A DNA stretch of 64,000 nt from SMYC01 sp965197495 (GTDB lineage Bacteria > Acidobacteriota > Vicinamibacteria > Marinacidobacterales > SMYC01), in the NCBI GenBank assembly GCA_965197495.1, contig OZ240210.1, positions 7,378,001 to 7,442,000 on the forward strand. The letters are read 5' to 3'. The position numbers were made by a program, and so were the translations under genes. Shown piece by piece: positions 7,567 to 16,102 of this stretch (the stretch's first letter is position 1; the number at the start of each line of letters is the position of its first letter). The notes beneath the pieces are model-generated. The model did no database searches, was not told the DNA's origin, and saw only the letters and a program-made list of their open reading frames with translations.

Positions 7567-9193
7567 CAACGCGCTCCTGGCGCGCGCCCGCGCGTTCCTG
7601 GAGCAGGACGTCGACCCGGACGATCGGGCAGAGCTCGAATCACTTCTGAACGCGGGCGATCGTGACGAGCTGGCGGCGCGTTTCGCCGGGCCGCTTCCAT
7701 TCGGGACCGCGGGTATCCGCGGGATCCTCGGCGCGGGCGAAAGCCGCATGAACCGCAGCCTCGTGCTTCGCGTGACTTATGGGCTCGTAAATTATTTGCT
7801 CGAAGTGGCGCCGGACGCAGCGCGCCGCGGTATCGTCATCGCGCGGGACGGCCGTCATCGCTCCGATGTCTTTCAGAAAGACACGGCCGCGGTCGCCGCT
7901 GCCCACGGCGTGCGCGTCCACTGGATCGAAGGGCCCAACCCGACGCCGCTGCTCGCGTTCGGCGTCAAACACCTCGGCGCCGCCGCGGGCGTCGTGATCA
8001 CCGCATCTCACAACCCGCCGGAATATAACGGCTACAAGGTCTATTGGGAGAACGGCGCCCAGATCATTCCGCCCGTGGACGCGGGCATCGCCGCCGCGAT
8101 CGCCGTGGCGCCTCACGCCAACGCGATCCTACGAGAAGAAAGCTCGAGCCTCGTCGCGGAAGTTGATCTTGCCGTGGACTACCTCGACGCCGTCAGCGCG
8201 CTCGTGCTCTCGAAAGAGACCGACACCTCGAGCTTCGCTGTCGCCTACTCCGCGCTACACGGCGTCGGACAACGGCTCTTCTTGGAAGCGCTCGGCCGTC
8301 GCGGCTTCAAGAAGCTCTTTCCCGTTCTTGAGCAGGCGGTACCGGATGGCGACTTCCCTACCGTTCGATTTCCGAACCCGGAGGAGCCCGGAGCGCTCGA
8401 CCTCGTCCTCGGGGAGGCAGAGCGCCACGGGTGCCCGCTCGTGCTCGTCAACGATCCCGATGCGGATCGACTCGGCGCAGCCGTGCGCGATCGTGAAGGA
8501 CGCTACACCGCTTTGAGTGGCAACGAGATTGGCGTCCTTCTTGCGTCCTACATCCTTGCACGCACTCGAGAGCCGAAACCACTCGTAGTCTCGACCGTCG
8601 TCTCGTCTCGCATGGTAGAGACGATGTGCTCCGAGCTCGGCGTGCGCTACGAGGACACGCTCACCGGCTTCAAATGGATCGCCAACGAAGCGATGCGCCT
8701 CGAGGCTACAGAAGGATGCCGTTTCGTCTTTGGCTTCGAAGAAGCGCTCGGCTACACGGTCGGGACGGTCGTGCGCGACAAAGACGGCATCAGCGCGGGC
8801 TTGCTGCTCGCGGAGATGGCGGCGGGGCTCGCGGAGAACGGTGAGACGCTTCTCGATGAGCTCGACCGCTTGCGCGAGCGCTACGGCCGCTTCGTGAGCC
8901 GCCAGAAGAGCTTCACGCTGACGGGTGAGGAGGGCGCGCGCGCCATCGAAGACGCCATGCGGCGGCTGCGGGACGACCCGCTCGACCAGATCGCCTCCGA
9001 GCGGGTCCGCTTTCACATCAAGGACGGTGTCTTGATCTATGACCTCGAAGCCGGGGGGCGTATTGCCGTCCGCCCGAGCGGCACCGAGCCCAAGCTCAAG
9101 TTCTATCTCGAGTTCGTCGGCGCCGACGCCGAGTCTCGACTCGATGCCATCGAACGTGACCTGCTCCGCACGGCGGGTCTCGATTCCCACTGA
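7556..9193 (+). CDS. Phosphohexomutase (phosphoglucomutase/phosphomannomutase)
   Basis: The 545-residue alpha-D-phosphohexomutase has all four domain signatures. The catalytic phosphoserine is in ITASHNPPEYNGYKV (about residue 145), the Mg2+ loop is DPDADRLG (about 300), the sugar-binding loop is GFEEALGY (about 395), and the phosphate-binding loop is RPSGTEPKLKFY (about 505). It interconverts hexose-1- and hexose-6-phosphates and so supplies precursors for polysaccharide synthesis. Length matches the PgcA/PGM2-like subgroup. It starts at the ATG at 7556, 11 bp inside the preceding gene. The gene is intact. Confidence 0.93.
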   Translation: MPDNNALLARARAFLEQDVDPDDRAELESLLNAGDRDELAARFAGPLPFGTAGIRGILGAGESRMNRSLVLRVTYGLVNYLLEVAPDAARRGIVIARDGRHRSDVFQKDTAAVAAAHGVRVHWIEGPNPTPLLAFGVKHLGAAAGVVITASHNPPEYNGYKVYWENGAQIIPPVDAGIAAAIAVAPHANAILREESSSLVAEVDLAVDYLDAVSALVLSKETDTSSFAVAYSALHGVGQRLFLEALGRRGFKKLFPVLEQAVPDGDFPTVRFPNPEEPGALDLVLGEAERHGCPLVLVNDPDADRLGAAVRDREGRYTALSGNEIGVLLASYILARTREPKPLVVSTVVSSRMVETMCSELGVRYEDTLTGFKWIANEAMRLEATEGCRFVFGFEEALGYTVGTVVRDKDGISAGLLLAEMAAGLAENGETLLDELDRLRERYGRFVSRQKSFTLTGEEGARAIEDAMRRLRDDPLDQIASERVRFHIKDGVLIYDLEAGGRIAVRPSGTEPKLKFYLEFVGADAESRLDAIERDLLRTAGLDSH

Positions 9194-9224
9194 TTCCATC
9201 GCTCCGGGAGGTTTGCCGTCCCTT

Positions 9225-10193
9225 CTACGGCACCACCGATAGCTCGAGGTAAGACGGGTGCGACCGTGAGCGATAGATGCTATGGGTCGACACGTGGAAA
9301 TCGGATTCCTTGGCCGTATAGATATCGACGAAGGTCTGAGGGTTGCGGTCGATCTGCACCATGATGCGGTGCCCTTTCTCGAACGTATGGTTCCGGTCGC
9401 GCAGCTCGAACTCGATGGGGGTCATCTCCCCAGGAACCAAAGGCTCCGGGCGCGCGAAGCTGTTTCGGAACTTCGCACGCAACACTTCCCCCGCCAGAAG
9501 CATCTGAAAATGTCCCATGCGAACGCCCGCGGGGTTGGGGTCGTTGTCGACGTCGTCGGACTCGCGATGGAGCCGCCGGACGAGCTGGTGGTCGTAATCT
9601 CTCGTGCCGAACTCGGCGCTGACCTCCTCGCGCCAATACTTCCCGGGAGAATTTCTATAGCCCCAGCGGTTTGGGAAAAAGCAGGCGATCCCCCAGCTCA
9701 AGAGGACGGAGGCGACCGCTGGTTTCGAGATGTCCGAGCTTCCCGGCTCGATTTCGGAGCCGTGATTGAGAATCATGCAAGGAAACTGCCCGTCGCCTGG
9801 CGGCACGTACAGAAAGCCGGTGAGCTCGGCCGAAGCACTCGGGAACGTGTGCTCTTGCGGTGCCAGGGAAACGCCGCCGAGATCCACGTCGCCCCCCACT
9901 TCCCGGCGAAGGATGTGGCGCTCGAAACGGTCGATGACGGCCTGCATCTCCTCTCGAATCGCGGTGAAGTCCGCGCTTGCTCTGCGGGCCTCGAGGTCCG
10001 CCCGTTGCTCCTCCTCGGTGTGGAAGTGACACTCCCACTGCACGTCGGGCGCATCGCTGTCACCGTGGCGGACGTAGATCGTCCTCGCGGAAAGCCCGAG
10101 CGCGACCCGCACTTCAGAACCGCGCCGCCGCACCTCGAGCACGTCCCCAGCCTTCCCAGGTTTCGCAAAATAGAGGGTGCGTTCGATGATCAC
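9225..10193 (-). pseudogene. Chimeric hydrolase ORF (deletion fusion)
   Basis: The 322-codon ORF joins pieces of unrelated families. Residues 1-95 look like a small dimeric alpha/beta-barrel (NIPSNAP/ABM-like). Residues about 100-205 look like the start of a dienelactone-hydrolase-type alpha/beta hydrolase (GFLYVPPG, MILNHGSE). From about 210 it is the C-terminal jelly-roll end of a CocE/NonD X-Pro dipeptidyl-peptidase-type hydrolase (GEVLRAKFRNSF, HRIMVQIDRNPQTF). The nucleophile elbow GxSxG and catalytic His are missing, so it is probably not an active hydrolase. Frame is kept across the join. It is best read as a remnant of an internal deletion; a real fusion protein is less likely. Confidence 0.7.
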
Positions 10194-10513
10194 CCCCAGG
10201 ATTCTAGCCCTTTAGCGAACGCTCTTGGTAGCGGCAACATCTCTGAGAAGAGCCCTTCGTACTCGGTCGAAATATTTGTGGCGGATCGTCGGCAGGACGA
10301 CGAGCTTCATCCCGTCGGCGGGACCTGACGCGAGCTACCACGAAACGGAATCACTTCGTCTCCCTCGCTCGGACAAAATTTTGCACTTCGTGACAGTTTC
10401 TGTCGCCAGTTTTTGAAAGTACCGCCACCAACATCCGGAAATCTGGTGGCACAAGCGTTGCGTAGCCAGCGCTTTGACGTACAGGGAGACAATACGGTCA
10501 ATGCCGACGCTCG
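10194..10513. other. Intergenic region, no gene seen
   Basis: The 320 bp between the chimeric hydrolase and the 3' end of the ABC-transporter remnant contain only short frames without recognisable similarity. Given the decay on both sides, this is probably residual or deleted coding sequence. Confidence 0.4.
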
Positions 10514-11870
10514 CTAACCAGCGAAGTGGCACCGAGCCCAGTGGTCCGTCCGCCACGCGCGAAGCTCCGGGTTCTCGGCGCAAATCTCGTCTTCGATCGG
10601 GCACCGCGTGCGGAACGCGCAGCCTTCGGGCAGGCTGAGCGGGTTTGGCATCTCGCCCGACACAGGAAGGCTCTTCTCTCGCGCCTCGGGATCGAAACGC
10701 GGCTCGAGCACGGCGTCGAGAAGACCGCGGGTATAGGGATGTAGCGGGTGCTCGAAGAGCTCGTGCTCGTCCGCGAGCTCAACGAGCTCCCCCCATATAC
10801 ATCACAGCGATGCGGTGGCAGAGATGCCGGACGACGGCGAGATTGTGCGAGATGAACAAGAGCGCGAGGTCGTAGCGCTCTTGAATGTCGCGAAGGAGGT
10901 TCAAGATCTGTGCTTGGATCGACACGTCGAGCGCGGAGACGGCTTCATCGCAGATGAGAAGCTTCGGCCGCAACACGAGCGCGCGGGCGATCCCGATCCG
11001 CTGCCTCTGGCCGCCACTGAACATGTGCGGGTAGCGCTTTCGCGCGTCTAGGGCCAGACCCACGACGTCGAGCGCCTCGTCGATGCGTGCCTCGCGCTCG
11101 GAGCCGGTGATGGCGAAATTCGTGAGCGGCTCGGACAGGATCTGCTCGACGCGCATCCGTGGATCTAGCGAAGAATAGGGATCCTGCTTCGCGCGAGCCG
11201 TGCGGATGTAGTCTTCCTGAAGGATCTCGAGCATGTACGTGCGCGTGAGCCGGCCGATATAGACCATCGCCGGCACGACGAGCAGCATGAGCGGCAAGAC
11301 CGCCTGGGCGGGCGTCCCCCACCCCGCCACCGGCAGAAGCGGCACCCGGACGGCGAGAAGGTAGACAAGAAAAGCCGCGAGCGCGAAATTTGGAATGGAG
11401 ATCCCGAGCGTCAGGACGAGCATCGTCAGCGTCCGCGAGCGTCCCCTTGCGGCGCGCGGCAAACGTCCCGAGCCCAATTCCGAGCGGCACCGAGAGCACG
11501 AGCGCGGCGAGGGCGAGAACGGGGCTGATGGCGAGCCCTGTTGCGAGGACGTCCTTGACGGGGGTGCTCGCGAAGCGAAACGAAAGCCCGAAATCGCGAC
11601 GGAGCACACCGCCGATATAGCGCACAAACTGCTCGGTGAGAGGCCGATCGAGACCGTATTCCGCCCGCCGACGCGCTTCGAGCTCGACGTCCCCCGATTG
11701 ATCGCCGAGCAGAATCAGAATGGGGTCGCCAGGCACAAACTGAAGGGCGCCGAAAGTGAGAACGACCGCCACGAACAGCACGAGCAAGATGCCGAAGACC
11801 CGGCGGAAGGCGAAGCGCCACGCGGCGCGCAGTGTAGCAGCCGAAGGCTGGCAGTTGAATACCGGAATCG
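10514..11870 (-). pseudogene. Peptide ABC transporter remnant: permease fused to ATPase
   Basis: Read on the minus strand, the 5' part encodes a DppB/OppB-type inner-membrane permease (FGILLVLFVAVVLTF, FVPGDPILILLGDQ, LTEQFVRYIGGVLRRDFG). A frameshift near 11.43 kb shifts it to another frame (SIPNFALAAFLVYLL, YIGRLTRTYMLEILQEDYI). At about 11.19 kb the permease joins directly, in frame, to the middle of an OppF/DppF-type ATPase (DPYSSLDPRMRV, signature SGGQRQRIGIARAL, Walker B LLICDEAVSALD). A one-base insertion in a six-C run at about 10790 breaks the frame again before the oligo/dipeptide C-terminal domain (GCAFRTRCPIEDEIC). The permease C-terminus, the second permease, one ATPase and the Walker A of this ATPase are gone. 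The locus is non-functional. Confidence 0.85.
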
Positions 11871-11919
11871 TTACGAGTACATTGTCACCTTCTCGGACTC
11901 TCGGAGCACGTGGCGGCTG

Positions 11920-12267
11920 ATGGATATCAAGATCACTCTCAAAGGCGACATCCCCGTGATACGCCTGTCTGGACGCATCATCGACGGTGAGTCCGCAACC
12001 AAGCTTCAAGAAACCTTTCAAGATCTCGCGCGCGACGGGAAGATCTTCACGATCATCGACCTCGAACAGGCGACGTATTTCGATAGCTTGGCGATTGGGC
12101 TCCTTGTCGTCCACTACATCTCCGTCAGCCAGCGCGGAGGCTGCGTCCTTCTCTTGAAGGCCGATGAAAAAATCCGCGTCCTGCTGGAGATGACGTGTCT
12201 CGATGATCGATTCGGGTGGGCCACGGATTTGGACGAGGCGCTGCGCTCGCTCGAGCGAACGCGGTGA
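11920..12267 (+). CDS. STAS-domain anti-sigma factor antagonist
   Basis: The 115-residue single STAS domain starts at the ATG at 11920 (MDIKITLKGDIPVIRLSGRI). The region IIDLEQATYFDSLAIGLLV is the usual phosphorylation loop, with Ser in YFDSLAIG at about residue 56, as in SpoIIAA/RsbV proteins. Such proteins bind an anti-sigma kinase and release a sigma factor when dephosphorylated. No kinase or sigma gene lies next to it, so its partner must be elsewhere. It is divergent from the broken peptide-transport remnant. Confidence 0.85.
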   Translation: MDIKITLKGDIPVIRLSGRIIDGESATKLQETFQDLARDGKIFTIIDLEQATYFDSLAIGLLVVHYISVSQRGGCVLLLKADEKIRVLLEMTCLDDRFGWATDLDEALRSLERTR

Positions 12268-12407
12268 GCTCGACCTGACCCGCGAAGCAGGCCGTGGTCA
12301 ACGCTCATCCAAGAACTATTGGACGGACGCCTATCTTGCTGCCGCGCACGGCAGGGATGAAGCTCGCGACGTTTGATCGAGGGTTTCGAAAGTTCGCCAA
12401 GCTCGCT

Positions 12408-13397
12408 TTAGTTCTTCTGAGCTGACGCGAGCCTCACCTTCGCGAACGGCAAGAAACGAAAAGCGCCCAGCGTGACGCCTTTCACGTAGGGCTTCTCGAG
12501 CGCCACCAGCATCTTCACGACCGTCGGGCACGTGCCCCAATCGTCGAGGAGCATTTTTTTTTACCTGATAGAGCTCGTAACGGCGCTCATTGTCGGGGGT
12601 CTCGGCCGCTCGTTCGATGAGTGCATCGAACGCGTCGTTTTGCCAACGGCTTCGGTTATACGTGCTAGGTCCGTACCAGACGTCTCTCAAGAAATAGAGA
12701 CCGTCCGGATAGGCCGCCGACCACGCCCAAGAAAAGAACGCGACTTGCCCTGCATTCATTGCGGCGAGATGCGTGCCTCGCTCGACAACGGCGACCTCGA
12801 CCGCGATGCCGAGTTCGGTCTTCAACTGGTTCGCGTAGAACACAAGCTCCATCCGATTCGGCTCCGGCGCGGAGATCGCGAGAGGCGGCATTCCCTCCCC
12901 ACCCGGATAGCCCGCTTCGGCAAGAATGGTCCTGGCGCGTTCCGGGTCGTAGCTCACGGGACGGTTCTCCGGATTGTAGCCGGCGACGCCTTCTGTTATT
13001 TGCCCCGCCAGCGGCGCCGCGGTTCCGTGAAAAAGGCCGCGCGACAGACCTTCCAAATCGATGGCGCGGCAGATGGCCTCGCGCACGCGAATGTCCTTGA
13101 ACGGCTCATACAGATTCTGGTTCATCCCCAGGTACTGGATTTGCGCAGCCGGTGTCATCAAGAGGTCGGGCTCGAGACGGGCGTCTTTGACGACGCGGCG
13201 AGTGAAGGGCTGCTCCACCACGGCGAGGTCGAGCTCCCCCGCCTCGTACATCGAGATCGCCGTCTCGTAGCTCGGCACGATCAGAAATCGACGCCGTCGA
13301 TGGCCGGACGTCCTCCCCAATACTCATCGTGCGCCTCTAGCCGCACGACCTGGCCCCGGCGCCATTCCACGAAAGAGAACGGACCCGTGCCCGCCTG
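12408..13397 (-). pseudogene. Peptide-binding protein remnant (OppA/DppA, SBP_bac_5)
   Basis: The C-terminal two thirds of an extracytoplasmic peptide-binding lipoprotein remain. Recognisable segments are EAHDEYWGGRP, QYLGMNQNLYEPF, VREAICRAID and YDPERARTILAEAGYPGG. The first ~150 residues and the signal peptide are missing; the remnant begins immediately next to the dipeptidase stop. Two frameshifts are visible. One base is missing near 13290 (GATTTC|TGATCG, where DFLIV is expected). One extra A lies in the A/T tract at 12550-12558, after which the normal C-terminus (LLDDWGTCPTVVKMLV to FAKVRLASAQKN) can be read. Together with the remnant at 10.5-11.9 kb it marks loss of peptide import. Confidence 0.85.
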
Positions 13398-13398
13398 A

Positions 13399-14676
13399 TC
13401 AAGTCAAACTCTGCGTCTCCTGAGCCACGCGCTCGACGTCGCGCCAGACGCGCAGCAAGTTCCCGCTCCAGAACTGCGCGATCTGCTCCTCGGTGTAGCC
13501 GCGCCGGACGAGCTCGAGGGTCACGCCGAAGGTCTCGCTCGCGTCGTTCCAGCCCTCGATGCCGCCGCCGCCGTCGAAATCGGAGCTGATGCCGACATGG
13601 TCGACGCCCATGATCTCGACCGCGTGGTCGATGTGATCGACGAAATCCCCGACGGTTGCCGGCGGCCACTCCTCGTCGAGCTCCGCGCGCTTGGCCATGA
13701 GCTCTGCGCGCTTCTCGTCGGAAAGCTCCGAGAGACCGCCCATCGACGAGATGCCCAACTCCGCGAGAAGCTCGTCCATTGCCGCCCGTTTTTCGGGCGG
13801 GTTCTTGACGAAAGAACCGAGTGCGACCGTCTGCATGACGCCGCCATTTTCCGCGAGGGCGCGGAGCTGCTCGTCATCCATGTTCCGCGCCACGTCGGCG
13901 AGCGCGCGCGTGCTCGAGTGCGAAGCGATCGCGGGCGCTTTCGAAAGCTGCACTGCGTCGAGCATTGCGGCCTTAGAGATGTGTGACACGTCCACCATGA
14001 TCCCGAGGCGGTTCATCTCGGCGATGACTTCCTCGCCAAAAGCACTCACCCCGTCATGCTCCGATTCCGCATCACCGAAATTCTCGCGCGGTGTGGACGA
14101 GTCCGCGATGTCGTTGTGGCCGCCATGGGCGAGCGTGATGTAGCGCGCGCCGAGCTCATGATACTTCTCGAGCAGACTCAAATCCTTCCCGATGACATAG
14201 CCGTTCTCGATTCCGATCGTGGCGACGAGCTTTCCCGATTCGTGGATACGGACGACATCGTCGGCGGTATAGGCGAACTCGATCCGATCGGGATACATGT
14301 CGTCGGCCATACGGTGGATGGCGTTGAACTTCGTCATCGCATCCTGCTTTGCCTTCTCGTAGTTCTCCGGCGTACGGGCCGTCTGCCCCACATAGACGAT
14401 GAAGAAGGCCGCGTTCAGACCACCCTCTTCCATTTTCGGGAGATCGACTTTGAAGTCGCCGCGGATACCTGGATCGACTTCCTCGGTGGCGTAGTTGCTC
14501 GGGATGTCGACATGGGTGTCGAGGGTCAACACGCGATCGTGGATCCCGCGAGCGCGCTCGACGAGCTCGGCTTCGGATTCGGCGGTGTCGGCCGCAGGCG
14601 CCTCGGTGCTATCCGTGGGCGCGCAGGCGACAAGAAAAGTGAGGACGATAAGGGCGAAGAATAGCTTGGTTGTCAT
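13399..14676 (-). CDS. Membrane dipeptidase (M19, renal dipeptidase family) lipoprotein
   Basis: The zinc dipeptidase has 425 residues. The N-terminus is a lipoprotein signal with lipobox LVAC (Cys about 18), followed by a Thr/Ala/Glu-rich linker. Metal-site motifs of the family are present: LDTHVDIP (about 50), GIENGYVIG (about 155), the His of VDVSHIS (about 230) and SHSSTRAL (about 250). It removes or cleaves dipeptides, probably in the periplasm at the outer membrane. Downstream lie peptide-transporter remnants, so it may once have worked with peptide import. The palindrome CGCTCC...GGAGCG at about 14682-14698 lies in its leader. The gene is intact. Confidence 0.9.
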   Translation of the reverse strand: MTTKLFFALIVLTFLVACAPTDSTEAPAADTAESEAELVERARGIHDRVLTLDTHVDIPSNYATEEVDPGIRGDFKVDLPKMEEGGLNAAFFIVYVGQTARTPENYEKAKQDAMTKFNAIHRMADDMYPDRIEFAYTADDVVRIHESGKLVATIGIENGYVIGKDLSLLEKYHELGARYITLAHGGHNDIADSSTPRENFGDAESEHDGVSAFGEEVIAEMNRLGIMVDVSHISKAAMLDAVQLSKAPAIASHSSTRALADVARNMDDEQLRALAENGGVMQTVALGSFVKNPPEKRAAMDELLAELGISSMGGLSELSDEKRAELMAKRAELDEEWPPATVGDFVDHIDHAVEIMGVDHVGISSDFDGGGGIEGWNDASETFGVTLELVRRGYTEEQIAQFWSGNLLRVWRDVERVAQETQSLT

Positions 14677-14757
14677 AACGCGCTCCTATGAAAGGAGCGA
14701 GTCTAACATGACCGGCATGACCTGGGCATGACGCCGGCACGACAGAGACGCCGCGGG

Positions 14758-14997
14758 CTAGAGGATGTCTTTGAGCTTCAGGCCTTCGTCGCGCAGATAG
14801 GTAAGGAGGCCTTTTTTGTCGATCGTGCGAAGCGCTCGCGTGGAGAGCCGTATGCGGACGGTCCGGTCGAGCTCGGGGATGTAGATGCGCTTCCACTGAA
14901 GGTTGGGAAGCTGCCGACGCCGCGTCTTGTTATGCGCGTGGGAAACATTATTCCCCGCCATGGGGCCTTTGCCGGTGAGCTTGCACTTGCGGGACAT
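14758..14997 (-). CDS. rpmB: 50S ribosomal protein L28
   Basis: This 79-residue ribosomal protein L28 starts MSRKCKLTGKGPMAGNNVSHA and has the RRRQLPNLQWKRIY segment typical of the family. It is a structural protein of the large subunit. The N-terminal Cys is not matched by the full four-Cys zinc knuckle, so this is the Zn-independent form. It stands alone between the dipeptidase and the potassium channel and is intact. Confidence 0.95.
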   Translation of the reverse strand: MSRKCKLTGKGPMAGNNVSHAHNKTRRRQLPNLQWKRIYIPELDRTVRIRLSTRALRTIDKKGLLTYLRDEGLKLKDIL

Positions 14998-15089
14998 TTT
15001 CTCGAGCTCCTTACGTTAACAACCGCGCTAGTATACGTGTTTCGGCCCCGCCTACGCAAGGCGGGGACATTGCGAAGACGGAGGAGCTC

Positions 15090-16046
15090 ATGTTCGGGAT
15101 GAAACCAAGGGGTCAGCGCGAGCCGGAGCGTGATTTGGGCTTCGGGTCCGCCCTCGCATCCGACTCGGGAGCGCGACTTTTGAATCAGGACGGGTCTTTC
15201 AACACGCGCCGAGTCGGCCTCGGCCCCCTCGCGTCCCTACACCTCTTCGACGCGCTCTTGACGATGTCATGGCCGCGATTCCTGGCGCTCGTCGCGATCG
15301 CCTACCTCGTCTCGAACGTGGGGTTCGCGCTCGCCTATATGGCGCTCGGGCCAGAAGCGCTCGAGGGTGCTCTCGACGTGTCGGCGAGCACGTTCCCCAG
15401 AGCTTTTTTCTTCAGTGTCCACACGCTCTCGACCGTGGGCTACGGAAGCATCGTGCCAGCTTCCGTCGCGGCGAACGCTCTGATGACGATCGAGTCTGTG
15501 TTTGGAATCTTTGGGGTGGCGTTAACGACCGGTCTCGTCTTCGCCCGCTTCGCGAGGCCCACGGCAAAGATCCTGTTCAGCAAGAACGCTCTCGTCGCGC
15601 CCTATTGCGGCGAGCGCGGTCTGATGTTTCGCATCGCGAACCAAAGAAGTACCCAAATTATCGAGCTCGAAGCCACCGTCGCCTTCAGTCGCATGGTGGA
15701 AGAAGATGGGCGCCGCATCCGCCGTTTCTACCCGCTCGCGCTCGAGCGGCAGAAAGTCGTTTTCTTCCCTCTTGCCTGGACCATCGTCCATCCCATCAAC
15801 AGAGACAGCCCGTTCTACGACCTGACGAGCGAAGAGTGCATTCGCCCTGATGCCGAGATTCTCGTGCTCCTCAAAGGGATCGACGAGACGTTCTCCCAAA
15901 CGGTGCACGCGCGCTCGTCCTACACGGCCGAGGAGATCCTGTGGAGCTCCAAGTTCTCGGATCTTTACCTGCGCGAAGGCGGGCACATCGTCGGGATCGA
16001 CCTCGGCCGGCTGAGTGATTTCGAGCGCGTTAGGGCCGTCGCCTGA
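15090..16046 (+). CDS. Inward-rectifier potassium channel (KirBac)
   Basis: The 318-residue channel starts with an N-terminal slide region. TM1 is at about 65-90 (FLALVAIAYLVSNVGFALAY), the pore helix carries the K+ selectivity filter TVGYGS at about 115-120, and TM2 is at about 130-150. The rest is a cytoplasmic immunoglobulin-like gating domain of about 170 residues. The signature SVHTLSTVGYG is intact. It starts at the ATG at 15090 with GAGGAG upstream. KirBac channels conduct K+ across the inner membrane and are gated by lipids or pH. Confidence 0.93.
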   Translation: MFGMKPRGQREPERDLGFGSALASDSGARLLNQDGSFNTRRVGLGPLASLHLFDALLTMSWPRFLALVAIAYLVSNVGFALAYMALGPEALEGALDVSASTFPRAFFFSVHTLSTVGYGSIVPASVAANALMTIESVFGIFGVALTTGLVFARFARPTAKILFSKNALVAPYCGERGLMFRIANQRSTQIIELEATVAFSRMVEEDGRRIRRFYPLALERQKVVFFPLAWTIVHPINRDSPFYDLTSEECIRPDAEILVLLKGIDETFSQTVHARSSYTAEEILWSSKFSDLYLREGGHIVGIDLGRLSDFERVRAVA

Positions 16047-16102
16047 AGGGTGGCTGAAACAAACAGCAACAACAGGACGCGTCGTAGCATTTTGTGTGAC
16101 TC

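Noticed and set aside
9225..10193. The multi-domain hydrolase considered as a new enzyme architecture.
   Set aside because: It lacks nucleophile and catalytic His, and lies beside other deletion chimeras, so a remnant is the simpler reading.
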